64,000 nucleotides of DNA from Granulosicoccus sp045106855 (GCA_045106855.1 JBGCFI010000004.1:124001-188000); one strand, 5' to 3'. Positions 9,167 to 17,493 are shown, counted from the first letter of the stretch. Notes: generated by a model not told the origin, from the sequence alone. Made by a program: numbers and translations.

Positions 9167-10195
9167 CTAGCTCGCAGTGCCATCCGTCCAACGGTCAGTA
9201 AAATTAAACGCAGAATCGTAGCCGAATAATGCAACTGAACCCCCAGTGTGCAAAAACACAACTCGCTCGTCTTTACCGAATTTGCCTTGCCTGATCAGAT
9301 CGATAAAGCCTGCGGCACCCTTTGCTGAATACACTGGATCCAGCAAGATAGCTTCTAATTCTGCAAACATTGCTATTGCCTCAAGACCGCTCTCCGTCGG
9401 TATACCATACCCTTCACCGACGTAGTCAGTATTGGCGACAACGTCTTCACGCTGGACAACGCCGGGGCAGCCCAGCTTTTCTGCAGTGGCAACAGCCAGA
9501 TTAAATACGTTTTCTTCCTGCTTGGCTTTAGGTGCACGTACACCAATGCCCAGTAAAGGAATGTTCGCATTCATGGCTTTCAATCCAGTGATTAGACCCG
9601 CTTGCGTTCCGGCACTACCTGTTGCATGCACAATGTGATCAATTTTCAAATCGCGATCATTGAATTGACCCAACATTTCAAATGCACAGTTGACATAGCC
9701 TAATGCGCCAGTAGGATTGGAACCACCACCAGGAATGGTGTAGACATTTTTTCCTTGCGCCCGGTAAGTTTCAGCGACGGCCTCCATTTCCGCATGCATG
9801 TCCATCCCACCCGCACGCTTCTCGGTCGTTGCTCCGTGCATGTGATCAAGTAACACGTTGCCACCGAAGTTGTAATTTTCGTTATTTGACTGTGTACGAT
9901 CTTCCAGCAACAAATGACATTGCATACCCATCTTCGCAGCAAAGGCAGCAGTCTGCCGTGCGTGATTAGATTGAGTCGCACCCTGCGTCATCACAATGTC
10001 CGCGCCCTGAAGCTCGGCTTCGGCCATCAGAAACTCCAGTTTCCGAGTCTTGTTACCACCGGTAGACATTCCTGTGCAATCGTCCCGCTTAATCCAGATC
10101 TCTGGACCGCCAAGCTCTTTGGTCAATCGGTCCAGACGCTCCAGTGGGGTTGGCAAGTGGGCGAGAAAACGGCGTGGGTAGCGGGCTAGGTGCAT
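9167..10195 (-). CDS. cuyA: L-cysteate sulfo-lyase (PLP-dependent, D-cysteine-desulfhydrase family)
   Basis: A protein of 342 residues in the fold-type II PLP family of D-cysteine desulfhydrase and ACC deaminase. The PLP lysine is in STGGNKTRKLEF (about residues 45-56). The start MHLARYPRRFLAHLPTPLER, the motifs GATQSNHARQTAAFAAK and IPGGGSNPTGALGYV, and the end FLHTGGSVALFGYD match what I remember of CuyA, which cleaves L-cysteate to pyruvate, ammonium and sulfite. D-cysteine desulfhydrase is the alternative. The context favours CuyA: an Asp/Glu racemase is coupled downstream, a LysR regulator is divergent, and NitT/TauT-type transporters follow. A good AAGGA site precedes the ATG. Confidence 0.85.
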   Translation of the reverse strand: MHLARYPRRFLAHLPTPLERLDRLTKELGGPEIWIKRDDCTGMSTGGNKTRKLEFLMAEAELQGADIVMTQGATQSNHARQTAAFAAKMGMQCHLLLEDRTQSNNENYNFGGNVLLDHMHGATTEKRAGGMDMHAEMEAVAETYRAQGKNVYTIPGGGSNPTGALGYVNCAFEMLGQFNDRDLKIDHIVHATGSAGTQAGLITGLKAMNANIPLLGIGVRAPKAKQEENVFNLAVATAEKLGCPGVVQREDVVANTDYVGEGYGIPTESGLEAIAMFAELEAILLDPVYSAKGAAGFIDLIRQGKFGKDERVVFLHTGGSVALFGYDSAFNFTDRWTDGTAS

Positions 10196-10306
10196 TAAAT
10201 TTAGTCCTTTGTGTTGATTAGAGAATACTATTCCAATCCAACCCCTCTTGCTAATGCATATTTATGTCAATAGTATGCTCTTTTTGCATATTGTGAGAGC
10301 GATCCT
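10196..10306. promoter_or_regulatory. Divergent promoter region with GCATA/TATGC repeats
   Basis: Between the cuyA-like gene and the LysR gene lie three half-sites: GCATA (10256-10260), TATGC (10274-10278) and GCATA (10286-10290). The last two form an inverted repeat with a 7-base spacer, and the first two form one with a 13-base spacer. Such arrays between a LysR gene and its divergent target are typical autoregulation and activation sites. Confidence 0.6.
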
Positions 10307-11206
10307 ATGCGTCTGGAATGGATTGAGGACATACTGGCGGTTATAGATACCGGCTCCTTTAGCCTGGCCGCTCAAAAACGCTATCTGACCCAGTCAGCCT
10401 TTACCCGTCGAATACGAGTCATCGAGGAGACGATGGGCAACAACCTGTTCGATCGCCAGACTCGTCCTGTCCAGCCACTTCCCCATGTAAAAGAGCTGGA
10501 AAGCGAGATGAGGAAAATCGCGCTTCGACTTCATGGTCTGAAAAATTCGATGGCCGATCCACTAGCGGCTACCTCCAGCTATGTCTCCTTTGCCTGCCAG
10601 CACACAATCGCTACCACTATTTCTCCAAGTCTTATTAGACAACTTACTCGCGATGGGCAGGTAAGCGTAAGAGTCAGATCAAGTAACCGCGACGCCTGCC
10701 TGATGATGCTACTTACTTCAGAGGTCGACTTTGCACTAATCTTCGAGGCGCTTGAGAATACCGAAGAATACGAGAACGATGTTTTCCTCGAAGAGCATCT
10801 GGGCTATGACTGGATGATTCCTGTAATCGCGCCAGGTTTTGAACGCGAATTCCGGGACGCCATGAGCCAGCAAGTTCTACCGATAATCACCTATCCTCAA
10901 GACCTGTACCTAGGGCAGTTGTTCGACCTGGCATTCGTACCGAATTTACCCGAGCGCTGTCAACTGAAACGCGTTGCCGAAACAGGCCTCGCATTAGCGG
11001 CATTGCAATATGCGCTGGAAGGAATCGGTATTGGCTGGCTTCCGCACTCCATCGCTATGCAGGATATCGAGAATGGAAGACTACTAAATTTATCTGACGA
11101 TCTGCCCAGCAGAGAACTGAATGTAAAAATAGTCAGATTACGTAAAAATATGTCCACCCTGGCAGAACAAGCCTGGAAGCAGATAGCCGTGGAATACAGA
11201 AAATAA
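10307..11206 (+). CDS. LysR-type regulator of the cysteate genes
   Basis: A protein of 299 residues with an N-terminal winged helix-turn-helix (LEWIEDILAVIDTGSFSLAA, QSAFTRRIRVIEETMG) and a LysR substrate-binding domain. It is transcribed away from the cuyA-like gene, 111 bp apart, so it most likely controls that operon. The ligand could be cysteate or a derivative; this is inferred from position only. Its 3' end faces the CRP/FNR gene of the large neighbouring operon, with about 40 bp between them. Confidence 0.9.
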   Translation: MRLEWIEDILAVIDTGSFSLAAQKRYLTQSAFTRRIRVIEETMGNNLFDRQTRPVQPLPHVKELESEMRKIALRLHGLKNSMADPLAATSSYVSFACQHTIATTISPSLIRQLTRDGQVSVRVRSSNRDACLMMLLTSEVDFALIFEALENTEEYENDVFLEEHLGYDWMIPVIAPGFEREFRDAMSQQVLPIITYPQDLYLGQLFDLAFVPNLPERCQLKRVAETGLALAALQYALEGIGIGWLPHSIAMQDIENGRLLNLSDDLPSRELNVKIVRLRKNMSTLAEQAWKQIAVEYRK

Positions 11207-11246
11207 CGGCACTTATTGCGTAAAACCTGAAATGCCTGGAAAAGTA

Positions 11247-12035
11247 TCACGTGGCTCCGGCTACTCTCATTTCACCTTTACTTTTACTGGTATCGGTTTG
11301 CAACATCTCATCAGGCTGCAGACCAAGCTGTTCACGTAAAAGCGCCAGACTGGTGATGTGTAACTGGGTTCTTGTTAGTGTCAACACCCCTTTTAGCTGT
11401 AAATTATCCAGCGTTGTGGAGACCCATTGTCTGGTGGCCCCGACTATCGTCGCAAGTTGCTCATAGGTTATCGTTCTGTCAACAACAATAGCTCCATTCT
11501 CCTCTCGCCCATGATGTGTAGCCAGCACGACAAGCAAGTGCTCCAGCCGGGCCGTAGCCGAGCGGGTGCCAAACATCTGTATCAGTGCCGAGTAGCATTT
11601 TCCCTTCGCTACTAATCCTTCGATGATGCTAATAGCTACTGAGGGGATTTCGGTAACCAGCGTACGCATGGCAGGTCCAGGCAAAAACAGTAGGTTTGTC
11701 GACTCCAGGGCATCGCCGGACCAGACATGCCGACCCACACCGAAAATCTCCGGGCCTCCCACAAAGTGCCCGGCCGTCCAATATGCCAGGGTCACCTCTC
11801 TCCCGTTAGGAGCAGAATAGAATGTGCGTATCCGACCAGATTCAATAATCCAGATTCCCCCATGTTTCTCACCTTGTGTAAACAGACTTTCATGTTTCTG
11901 ACAAGTTTGATGTGTACCCATATTTCGTACACGCTCCAGCTCTTCATCATTAAGACGACTTAGAAAGCCAGCGCCCATGTTCAACTCCGCTACATGCTCC
12001 GTGAGGAAAATCGCGCAGGGTTCTCTAAGTTCCAT
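11247..12035 (-). CDS. CRP/FNR-family regulator, last gene of the AprA-like operon
   Basis: A protein of 262 residues: a cyclic-nucleotide-binding-type sensor domain (about residues 40-155, with ESLFTQGEKHGGIWIIESG and GREVTLAYWTAGHFVGG) and a C-terminal winged helix with recognition segment IVGATRQWVSTTLDNLQ. The FNR N-terminal cysteine cluster is absent, so an oxygen-sensing Fe-S cluster of that kind is unlikely. A close paralogue is encoded at 27094; both share GRE..LA.W...DFVG-like sensor sequence and GATRQ.V recognition helices, so they may bind related operators. The start lies 2 bp after the cytochrome c stop, which places the regulator in the operon it probably controls. Confidence 0.88.
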   Translation of the reverse strand: MELREPCAIFLTEHVAELNMGAGFLSRLNDEELERVRNMGTHQTCQKHESLFTQGEKHGGIWIIESGRIRTFYSAPNGREVTLAYWTAGHFVGGPEIFGVGRHVWSGDALESTNLLFLPGPAMRTLVTEIPSVAISIIEGLVAKGKCYSALIQMFGTRSATARLEHLLVVLATHHGREENGAIVVDRTITYEQLATIVGATRQWVSTTLDNLQLKGVLTLTRTQLHITSLALLREQLGLQPDEMLQTDTSKSKGEMRVAGAT

Positions 12036-12037
12036 AG

Positions 12038-12730
12038 TTATTGACGAGGCGTTGCCGCCAAATAGTTTGAAATACTCATCAGTTCTGACTGATCGAATGT
12101 GGAAATGAATTCTGAGATAACCGCGTCATCAACATGTTCTCGCTGACCACGCTGAAAATCGCTGAGTTGCTTGACAAGATACGCTGCATGCTGCGAGGTT
12201 AGTAATGGCACCGGACCCATTGAATTTACTCGTTCATCATCATTGTGGCAGCTTATACAACCACTGCGTAGAAACAATGCCTCTCCGACTTTCGTTTCAC
12301 TGGTATCAAGCTCTTGAGGAACAGGTGGTGTCTGAGATGCAAACCACTGTGCAATGCTACTGAATTGCTCGGGATTCACCTCTGTTACGATGCTGGACAT
12401 CTGACCACCATCATTGTGTCGATGTCCACTTACGAAATCGTTTAATTGCTTTTCGATATACTCTTTATCCTGCCCGGCGAGTTTTGGAAATTTGGCCATA
12501 CGGGAGTTACCATCCAGTGAATGGCAAAGTGCACAAATTTCCCAGGGTTGTTCGTACTCGGCAAGACCTGTACCTGCCTCGGAACGAGCTGATAAAACAG
12601 CAAGGGTCAATAGCAGGGCTAAAACCAAGCAACATCTAACGCTGGTGCTGCTAATAAGTGCCACACGTTGCTTTTCACTGGATATCATTTCATCCATCCG
12701 ATAGAAATGAATATTCCAACGCTGGTTCAC
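12038..12730 (-). CDS. Dihaem cytochrome c (c4-like), membrane-anchored or exported
   Basis: A protein of 230 residues with two haem c attachment motifs, CALCH (ICALCHSLDG) and CISCH (GCISCHNDDE), each followed by a domain of about 90 residues. An N-terminal hydrophobic stretch (CCLVLALLLTLAVLSARSEA, about residues 33-52) directs it to the periplasm. The KFPKLAGQ and MGPVPLLTSQHAAYL segments with following YLVKQL are typical of cytochrome c4-type or c553-type electron carriers. The gene overlaps the SCO gene by 4 bp (ATGA), and this favours the first ATG. Its place in an operon with a flavoprotein and transporter suggests that electrons from periplasmic or membrane chemistry go to a terminal oxidase. 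Confidence 0.88.
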   Translation of the reverse strand: MNQRWNIHFYRMDEMISSEKQRVALISSTSVRCCLVLALLLTLAVLSARSEAGTGLAEYEQPWEICALCHSLDGNSRMAKFPKLAGQDKEYIEKQLNDFVSGHRHNDGGQMSSIVTEVNPEQFSSIAQWFASQTPPVPQELDTSETKVGEALFLRSGCISCHNDDERVNSMGPVPLLTSQHAAYLVKQLSDFQRGQREHVDDAVISEFISTFDQSELMSISNYLAATPRQ

Positions 12731-13317
12731 TGAAGATTTCTACGATAATCTACCTGCAACTTCAACAAAAAATCTGAAGTCTCATAGGCCTTCATCGGTG
12801 TTTCTATGGTCGCGTGAAGCATGCCATTAGGATCGATGACGCGAATATCTGCAGAATGCCGAACGTTATACCCTCCGGAACTGTCAGGTTTATCGAGCTG
12901 GTAGAACGCGCCCAGACCCTTCACGAAAGCATCAATATCCTCTTTCTTTCCCGTGACGCCGACAAAGTTCGGATGAAAATAGTTAACATACGCCCCCAGA
13001 GTTTTTTCGTCCCGCGCAGGATCAACGGCAAGAAAAACTACTTCTGGTAAGTTATCCGGCCGGACTTTGCTTGTTGTTTCCGCCAGCACATGTTCCAGAT
13101 TACCCAGAGTATAGGGACACACATCCGGGCAGCTTGTAAAACCGACAAGCACAAGTGTCCACTTGCCGATCAAATCGTCCCGGGTAAAAGAATTTCCATG
13201 TTGTGTGGTCAGAGAAAAGTCTGGTATGGCAGACTTTTCAGTTAAACGATTGAACGGTCCGGCGACACTCAGGCTGGACGACACGAGCAATACCCAAAAA
13301 AGGCAAAATGGTTTCAT
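12727..13317 (-). CDS. SCO1/SenC family protein (copper chaperone/thiol-disulfide)
   Basis: A protein of 196 residues with a signal peptide (FCLFWVLLVSSSLSVAGP), a thioredoxin-like fold, the copper/redox motif CPDVC in LVGFTSCPDVCPYTLG, and the distal histidine in YNVRHSADIRV. Family members load copper into cytochrome oxidase CuA or act as thiol reductants. Here the gene sits between a transporter ATPase and a cytochrome c gene, overlapping both by 4 bp, with no cytochrome oxidase genes in the window. A dedicated role for the operon, such as metallation or reduction of the Cys-Cys membrane protein or the cytochrome, is possible. Confidence 0.92.
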   Translation of the reverse strand: MKPFCLFWVLLVSSSLSVAGPFNRLTEKSAIPDFSLTTQHGNSFTRDDLIGKWTLVLVGFTSCPDVCPYTLGNLEHVLAETTSKVRPDNLPEVVFLAVDPARDEKTLGAYVNYFHPNFVGVTGKKEDIDAFVKGLGAFYQLDKPDSSGGYNVRHSADIRVIDPNGMLHATIETPMKAYETSDFLLKLQVDYRRNLQ

Positions 13318-14156
13318 GCGTTTTGCTCCTCAAAGGCGCGAAGGCTTTCTTTTCTTATCAATGAGAGGCACTCTGTCCGCTTACTGACGTATATCGGATC
13401 GGATGAAATCTCAGGCTGTCGGGGCCTTTGCAATGGAATGTTTAAATCACCAATGATCTTTCCGGGGCTGGCACTCATGACCAGCACGCGATCCGCAAGG
13501 AATATTGCCTCGTCAACATCATGAGTCACAAACAACACAGTCGTTCCAAATTCTGCCCAGATGGATAGGAGGTTCTCCTGCATCATCAGACGTGTCTGTG
13601 AATCCAGTGCCCCGAACGGCTCGTCCATCAGCAGTACTGACGGGTAGTTGGCTAGCGCTCTGGCTATACCGACTCTTTGCTGCATCCCGCCCGACAGCTC
13701 AGTCGGATAACGGTCAGCGAACTTAGTCAGCCCTACCAGGTTAAGAAAGGTGTTAGCCAGTGCACTGGACTCATCGCGACTCTTACCCGCCATTCTCGGT
13801 CCAAAGGCAATGTTTTCACTGACTGTTTTCCAGGGCAACAATGAGTATTGTTGAAAAACCATGCCCCGTTCAGGGCCCGGTTTGCATACTTTCACTCCAT
13901 CGACAGTTACCTGGCCTTCAGTGGGAACCACGTAGCCGGCAACTGTGTTGAGCAGAGTTGATTTTCCACAACCTGATGGTCCAAGCAAACACACAAATTC
14001 GCCTGCCTTTATCGTCAACGTTGTTTTGGAAACAGCTTGATGCCGCTGGTCGCCCTGCCCAAATTCTACCGTTACATTCGTTATCTCTATTTCACCGTTA
14101 GGAGCTTGCAACGGTTCTGATTGGTCAAAGGCCTTTTTCAGCAACGCTTCGGCCAT
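13314..14156 (-). CDS. ABC transporter ATP-binding protein (NitT/TauT family)
   Basis: A protein of 280 residues with Walker A GPSGCGKST (about residues 59-67), Q-loop FQQYSLLPW, signature LSGGMQQR, Walker B LLMDEPFGALD and the switch histidine in LFVTHDVDEA. The FGALD..TR..MQ pattern is that of SsuB/TauB/NrtD ATPases. It belongs with the permease and binding protein encoded upstream. It is also the only ABC ATPase in the window, so it may energise the second NitT/TauT-type permease at 24669. AGGAG lies at the end of the preceding gene, about 12 bases before the ATG. Confidence 0.93.
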   Translation of the reverse strand: MAEALLKKAFDQSEPLQAPNGEIEITNVTVEFGQGDQRHQAVSKTTLTIKAGEFVCLLGPSGCGKSTLLNTVAGYVVPTEGQVTVDGVKVCKPGPERGMVFQQYSLLPWKTVSENIAFGPRMAGKSRDESSALANTFLNLVGLTKFADRYPTELSGGMQQRVGIARALANYPSVLLMDEPFGALDSQTRLMMQENLLSIWAEFGTTVLFVTHDVDEAIFLADRVLVMSASPGKIIGDLNIPLQRPRQPEISSDPIYVSKRTECLSLIRKESLRAFEEQNA

Positions 14157-14158
14157 TT

Positions 14159-14869
14159 TTATATTCTCCTGAATAATGTGGAATGCTGGTGAATTTCCAG
14201 GTAATCAGGTGCATCCTCAGAAGTTACGTTCCCGACACTACCTTTAGCTTGCGAACGTGATACCAGCACCAGCGCCAATGTAAGCAACAGTAAACCGACA
14301 CCGAAAAGTGTCGGTCCAAGATCTTCCAGAGCCAGCGACGTCGAAACACCTAAACCCAACATCGCCAATCCAACAACCCAGCTGGGAGTCGCACAGCACA
14401 CTACCCAACTCATGGCAGCCGATGTCATACCCATCAAGACAGTTCCCAACCCCGCGGCGGCTGTTGCCGTGGTGACTGCCGGCGCGCGACACGCAGCATT
14501 TCTGCTTAACAGTACCAGCAGAGTAATCATGCCACCCATAAACATCAGCATAACCATACGCGAAGGAATAATATTCAGGCTCCATTCGGAGATTCCATTA
14601 CCGTAGTCGTAGTTCATAAAACCAATCTCTATCCACCACTCCTCAAATATGATTGGCAACATGTCTCCAACGGCGGGGGTTGATCGAATGATCCACAAAA
14701 CATGAGATATCCAATCATAGCTAATGACATAATTCGGCAAATCACCAAATCGAAGAATCAGCAATGCCAGCTGTAAGAGCTGAAATAAAAATGCAAATGC
14801 AACTCCCCAGAACACTACAAGCGGCCATGAACCTAAGAATGTATTTTTTATGGGTCGCAAGATGTCCAT
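14159..14869 (-). CDS. Integral membrane protein of unknown function inside the ABC operon
   Basis: About 236 residues with roughly five hydrophobic segments: near the N-terminus (WPLVVFWGVAFAFLFQLLQL), around RMVMLMFMGGMITLLVLL, then AAAGLGTVLMGM, VVCCATPSWVVGLAMLGLG and TLFGVGLLLLTLALVLV. A vicinal Cys-Cys pair lies in or at the edge of a membrane segment. It is not an ABC permease: no EAA loop is seen. I do not recognise the family. The ATG at 14869 overlaps the permease stop as TGATG and has AAGG upstream; an ATG seven codons earlier (14890) lacks one. With the SCO gene two genes away, the cysteine pair could be a metal or redox site. Confidence 0.8.
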   Translation of the reverse strand: MDILRPIKNTFLGSWPLVVFWGVAFAFLFQLLQLALLILRFGDLPNYVISYDWISHVLWIIRSTPAVGDMLPIIFEEWWIEIGFMNYDYGNGISEWSLNIIPSRMVMLMFMGGMITLLVLLSRNAACRAPAVTTATAAAGLGTVLMGMTSAAMSWVVCCATPSWVVGLAMLGLGVSTSLALEDLGPTLFGVGLLLLTLALVLVSRSQAKGSVGNVTSEDAPDYLEIHQHSTLFRRI

Positions 14870-15945
14870 CAGCGTGCCTTGTGTTGCCATCGCAAAAACG
14901 GTGCAGTCAGCGATCTAACCGCCAATGTCGATAAGGTACCCAGAAACCCGATAACCAGCATACCCACCACAATATCCTGGTAATTGATCAACGAATACGC
15001 ATTCCAGGTGAAATAGCCAATACCATACTGCCCTGAAATAATTTCACCCGCTAACAATGAGAACCAGGAGACTCCCATACCTATGGCCAAACCGGCAGAA
15101 ATTGAGGGCAAGGCTGCAGGTAGCACAACATGCCAGAATATATTTAACCTGCTGGCACCCAGTGATTTTGCTGCCCTTACTAACACTTCCGGTGTTTGCT
15201 CTACCCCATGCATCGTGTTTATCACAATGGGAAACAGCGCCCCCAGATAGGTAATGTAAATAATAGATGCCTCTTCGGTAGGCCACATAAGAATGGCTAA
15301 TGGTATCCAGGCAACTGCAGGGATGGGTCTGACGATTTCAATATACGGCATGATGAAAGCCCGAATAACTGCTGACCGTCCCATAAACAAACCCAGAAGA
15401 ACACCGATAACAACAGCCAGGGAATAGCTGATGAGTATCCTCCGCATGGATACACCCACATGCACATAGAAGACGTTGGTTTGCAGGTGTTCGGTGAAAG
15501 CCAAAAACACTTTCGTAGGAGAAGGCACATTCTCAAAATTTATATAGACGTTCAAATTTTGAAGTGTTGCCCAGTGCCAAAATGCGATTCCAATCAGCAA
15601 GGCAAAAATTGACACCCCGAGATTTCCCAGTTGAATCGCGGAGAGATTTCTAGTCAGTCTGTTAATTCGCAAGTTGTAGGATTTTTGAGCCTGATCATCA
15701 GATGAGTCGGCATCGCCACCTTGAACAGCGCCGGCAGATAAATTCGACGCCTGGGGGTTCTGTGAAGATTTTTGAAATAATTCAGCAATGCGCCCCTTCG
15801 CTCCACGCACCGATTTTACCGTCAGCACTTCACTAGTACCCAAGACCCCGTTGACCGTTGGTGTCAGGGAGGTAACCTTATCGTTAACAGACGATACTGC
15901 CTCAGATTCAAAAACCGCTGACTCTGAGTCCAGAACCTTGTTCAT
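14869..15945 (-). CDS. ABC transporter permease (NitT/TauT family) with long N-terminal extension
   Basis: A protein of 358 residues, longer than the usual 260-280. The first 105 or so residues are hydrophilic, rich in Ser, Glu and Asp, and contain no membrane segment. The rest is a standard permease with six hydrophobic segments and the cytoplasmic EAA-type loop (VRAAKSLGASRLNIFWHVVL). It pairs with the binding protein at 16057 and the ATPase at 13314. The extension could dock a soluble partner such as the HEAT protein or the flavoprotein; this is conjecture. The gene lies 112 bp behind the binding-protein gene, with a hairpin between them. Confidence 0.92.
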   Translation of the reverse strand: MNKVLDSESAVFESEAVSSVNDKVTSLTPTVNGVLGTSEVLTVKSVRGAKGRIAELFQKSSQNPQASNLSAGAVQGGDADSSDDQAQKSYNLRINRLTRNLSAIQLGNLGVSIFALLIGIAFWHWATLQNLNVYINFENVPSPTKVFLAFTEHLQTNVFYVHVGVSMRRILISYSLAVVIGVLLGLFMGRSAVIRAFIMPYIEIVRPIPAVAWIPLAILMWPTEEASIIYITYLGALFPIVINTMHGVEQTPEVLVRAAKSLGASRLNIFWHVVLPAALPSISAGLAIGMGVSWFSLLAGEIISGQYGIGYFTWNAYSLINYQDIVVGMLVIGFLGTLSTLAVRSLTAPFLRWQHKAR

Positions 15946-15989
15946 GACGGCATCTCACTTCTCCGGGTATTTAGCATGGTCTTAACCCG

Positions 15990-16028
15990 CCATGACGAAA
16001 ACAAAGTAAACCTTTGTTCTCGTCATGG
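15990..16028 (-). promoter_or_regulatory. Intra-operon RNA hairpin between binding-protein and permease genes
   Basis: The arms 15990-16006 and 16012-16028 can pair over 17 bp around a 5-base loop. The single non-Watson-Crick position is G-U in minus-strand RNA but A-C in plus-strand RNA, so the structure suits the operon transcript. No T run follows. Such hairpins often protect the upstream binding-protein mRNA and lower downstream expression. Confidence 0.75.
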
Positions 16029-16056
16029 TGAATTAGTCAGCGTATCTAGATCAAAT

Positions 16057-17433
16057 TCAGCCTTCCTTGATAAAGTCAGCTATAGCACTGTCAAAATCAA
16101 CAATCTGCCCACCATTTTCCTTAGCGAAATCTTCTGCTTCGCCTTTCCTTAAAAAGGTAGCGTAAGAATCTGCGGCTTTTACCCAGAAGGCGGTTTTGCC
16201 AAAGAGCTTTAGACCCGTTTCATTATCGTAAACATAGGTCGCATTGAGTTTAGCGCCGGTTCCCTGCATTTCAGCCATCGCGGTGAGAAAATCAGGCATG
16301 TTCACATAGGTAGATACTCCATCACGTGAGTGCCATATTTCATTAGGAAGGCCTTTGTTCGCGATGGCAGGATCGACCGTATCCATTTTCTCTGACTCAT
16401 AGTCCTTGCCAAGCTCCATGTAGGCAGCCTTAACATAATCCTCAGTAATCCACGCATCGAGATCTAAGGGGGGTATGGCCTTCTCTTTTTCCAGAACCGA
16501 ATGATTAAATGCCAGCGCTTCAATCCATTCATCCTTGATAGACGGATCCAATGTCAAGTGGCCGCCCGTGGAAAAATACAGATAGAGAACTTCCTTCTCA
16601 ACACCTGTCCACCCTTCCATCATACTGACCGCGTGCATGGGATCTTCTCTTATCCACTCACCGGCTTCGTACACGGCTTTTACAAAAGCCGTTACAACTT
16701 CCGGGTATTCAGAGGCGAAATCTTCTCGCACCACCACGCCGTGTAAATACGGCACACCCGTTTCAGATCCGTCATATATTTTTCGACCAGTACCCCGAAA
16801 CTCCATAAGCTCAGACCATGGGCAAAAATCAGAGTGGGCATCAATTTTTCCAGCCGCTATGTTGGCAGCACCAACGGCCGGGCTCTGATTTTTCATCGTA
16901 TACTCAGAACTCGGGATATCATTGTCCTGCATGGCTTTTAGTAGCATCCCCCAGGCAGCAGAGCCAACCGGTGTACTTACCTCTTTACCTTTTAGTTCAG
17001 TAATAGAATAAATCTCACTGTCTACGGGCACCACAATCGCATTTCCAGAACCTTTTAAATTATAGCCGGTGCCAGCCACATAGAGTGTTCGCAAGCTATC
17101 GGTCTCCTGGAATTTGGCGCCATTAACAATTAGCGGGTAGTCCCCCATGACGCCAATGTTAAGCTTGTTAGCCAGCATCTGATTAGTTATGGGCCCACCA
17201 GAACTATAATCAGACCACGAAATATCATATTCAGCATCCGCATATTTTCCGGTCTTGGGGAGATGTTTTTCTAAAAGCTGTAATTCCTTGATGACTATGC
17301 CGGCCGTATAGGTGTCAGTGCACATGCTCTGGTGCCCTACGGATATCTTGATTGTTTCAGCTTGAGCATGGGTCATAACCCCTAACCCTGCCACCAATAA
17401 CAATGATTTGGAAATCGCAATACATTTATTCAT
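16057..17433 (-). CDS. ABC transporter substrate-binding protein (NMT1/TauA-like, extended)
   Basis: A protein of 458 residues with a signal peptide ending in AQA (residues 1-25). It has the two-lobed architecture of the NitT/TauT binding proteins: ITELKGKEVSTPVGSAAWGMLLKAMQ and AAGKIDAHSDFCPWSELMEF are typical of domain 2. It exceeds TauA and SsuA by more than 100 residues. The extra part at the C-terminus (from about residue 330) resembles the longer NrtA/CmpA-type proteins in size only. The ligand cannot be named; sulfonates, nitrate, cyanate-like or pyrimidine-like compounds all occur in the family. A single cysteine in CPWSE is a possible ligand contact. Confidence 0.92.
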   Translation of the reverse strand: MNKCIAISKSLLLVAGLGVMTHAQAETIKISVGHQSMCTDTYTAGIVIKELQLLEKHLPKTGKYADAEYDISWSDYSSGGPITNQMLANKLNIGVMGDYPLIVNGAKFQETDSLRTLYVAGTGYNLKGSGNAIVVPVDSEIYSITELKGKEVSTPVGSAAWGMLLKAMQDNDIPSSEYTMKNQSPAVGAANIAAGKIDAHSDFCPWSELMEFRGTGRKIYDGSETGVPYLHGVVVREDFASEYPEVVTAFVKAVYEAGEWIREDPMHAVSMMEGWTGVEKEVLYLYFSTGGHLTLDPSIKDEWIEALAFNHSVLEKEKAIPPLDLDAWITEDYVKAAYMELGKDYESEKMDTVDPAIANKGLPNEIWHSRDGVSTYVNMPDFLTAMAEMQGTGAKLNATYVYDNETGLKLFGKTAFWVKAADSYATFLRKGEAEDFAKENGGQIVDFDSAIADFIKEG

Positions 17434-17473
17434 CGAATCAGGTTCTCACTGTTTAGCATTAAACTTGATAGCT

Positions 17474-17493
17474 ACCCGTACACGCGAACGGGT
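17474..17493. repeat. Inverted repeat between HEAT-protein and binding-protein genes
   Basis: ACCCGT (17474-17479) and ACGGGT (17488-17493) are separated by 8 bases. The site lies 40 bp upstream of the binding-protein ATG and inside the operon, so it may be an internal operator or a small RNA hairpin. No U run follows. Confidence 0.4.
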
